From Lachnospiraceae bacterium (GTDB taxonomy: Bacteria; Bacillota_A; Clostridia; Lachnospirales; Lachnospiraceae), in contig JAQUUB010000042.1 in the NCBI GenBank assembly GCA_028694115.1, positions 1 to 33,710 on the forward strand: a stretch of DNA of 33,710 nt, written 5' to 3'. The position numbers were made by a program, and so were the translations under genes. Shown one piece after another: positions 33,224-33,710 of the stretch (the first letter of the stretch is position 1; the number at the start of each line of letters is the position of its first letter). A model generated the notes under the pieces. The model ran no database searches. It worked only from the letters and a program-made list of their open reading frames with translations, and was not told the origin of the DNA.

Positions 33224-33684
33224 ATGTTAAATTAGAGTTTTCATGGATGGGTGCAATGGTATTCGTTTTGCCAATGTTGATTAATATTGTCTATTTCATA
33301 GTTCAAAGAAATGGTGATGTACAAGGAAGTGCATGCCCATATAAGTGGGTCGAAATAGTAGAACAGGTAACTAGAGTTCTTTTTGCAATTGCAATTTGTT
33401 TTTTGCTTAGCAACCAGAAAGTAGAATGGAAAAGTCCATTCCTATATCTTTCTCTTGGTTTCTTGATTTTATATTATATTGTATGGATTAGATACTTTAT
33501 GGGAGGAATGGATGTAAGTCTTATGTCAAAGAGTTTTCTGTTTATTCCGATTCCTTTAGCAGTTTTTCCGGTATGCTATTACCTATTCGCATCGTTGTGG
33601 TTGCATAACTATATCGCATCAGCGATTATTTTTGTATTTGGTATTGCTCATTATGCAGTATCCTATTTTAGTTTTCGTGGATAG
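33220..33684 (+). CDS. Five-helix membrane protein of unknown function
   Basis: A 154-aa integral membrane protein I do not recognise. Hydrophobic segments are at about 10-28, 50-63, 73-91, 105-124 and 129-148. There is a polar loop (QRNGDVQGSACPYKW) after the first. No catalytic or transport motif is visible. It is coupled to the PadR gene by an ATGA overlap and has AAGGAG upstream, so it is the probable target of that regulator, a pairing similar to PadR/DUF2812 at 4.3-5.1 kb. The frame closes 26 nt before the window edge. Confidence 0.78.
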   Translation: MNVKLEFSWMGAMVFVLPMLINIVYFIVQRNGDVQGSACPYKWVEIVEQVTRVLFAIAICFLLSNQKVEWKSPFLYLSLGFLILYYIVWIRYFMGGMDVSLMSKSFLFIPIPLAVFPVCYYLFASLWLHNYIASAIIFVFGIAHYAVSYFSFRG

Positions 33685-33710
33685 GGCAGCGGTCCTATGA
33701 AAGGAAAGTA

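Noticed and set aside
33697..33710. ATG with a few codons at the right edge
   Set aside because: Only 14 bases remain and no ribosome site precedes it, so a gene cannot be supported.

Overview
The window looks like chromosomal DNA of a low-GC anaerobic Firmicute, most likely a Lachnospiraceae-type clostridium. This is an inference from AT-rich sequence, strong AGGAGG-type ribosome sites, TTGACA/TATAAT promoters, a transketolase split into two genes, paired PadR regulators, and Ala/Glu/Thr-rich lipoprotein linkers on the sugar-binding proteins. No taxonomic search was possible.

Layout. (1) 1-4.15 kb, minus strand: a copper operon csoR-copA with a membrane-anchored GH3 beta-N-acetylglucosaminidase translationally coupled behind it, a CsoR-type operator at the promoter and a terminator at the far end. 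(2) 4.15-6.8 kb, a decayed accessory patch: a PadR/DUF2812 pair behind an elaborate operator, an isochorismatase-type remnant with an internal deletion, tRNA-Ser(CGA) on the minus strand, and an AbiE-type toxin-antitoxin locus whose antitoxin and operator are intact but whose toxin gene has lost its middle. (3) 6.8-14.65 kb: a co-oriented run of a phosphofructokinase, dnaX, ybaB, recR, galM and a YesN/YesM-type two-component system. (4) 14.8-19.6 kb: a YtfQ-YtfR-YtfT-YjfF type furanose ABC importer, probably controlled by the adjacent two-component system. (5) 19.8-20.7 kb: a radical SAM protein of the SPL-like group. (6) 20.98-26.45 kb: a ChvE-GguA-GguB type aldose importer followed by an AraR-type GntR/LacI chimeric regulator and a small membrane protein. 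(7) 26.76-32.5 kb: araA, an FGGY ribulokinase and araD, then a two-subunit transketolase. (8) 32.6-33.7 kb: a second PadR regulator, with a palindromic operator, coupled to a five-helix membrane protein.

How it fits together. Regions 3-7 form a sugar-uptake and pentose-catabolism block. Two ABC importers bring in aldoses, GalM interconverts anomers, AraA/AraB/AraD turn L-arabinose into D-xylulose 5-phosphate, and the split transketolase feeds that into glycolysis, where the upstream phosphofructokinase acts. Palindromes resembling the AraR box lie in the araA promoter, the chvE upstream region and, in a diverged form, over the -35 of the transketolase promoter, so one regulator encoded in the middle of the block could control all three units.

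I did not find an obviously new multi-gene system. The observations most worth a second look are the antitoxin-only AbiE locus, the two distantly related binding proteins with a nearly identical leader peptide, the candidate AraR regulon, the repeated hairpin element at two operon ends, and the two self-contained PadR/membrane-protein modules.
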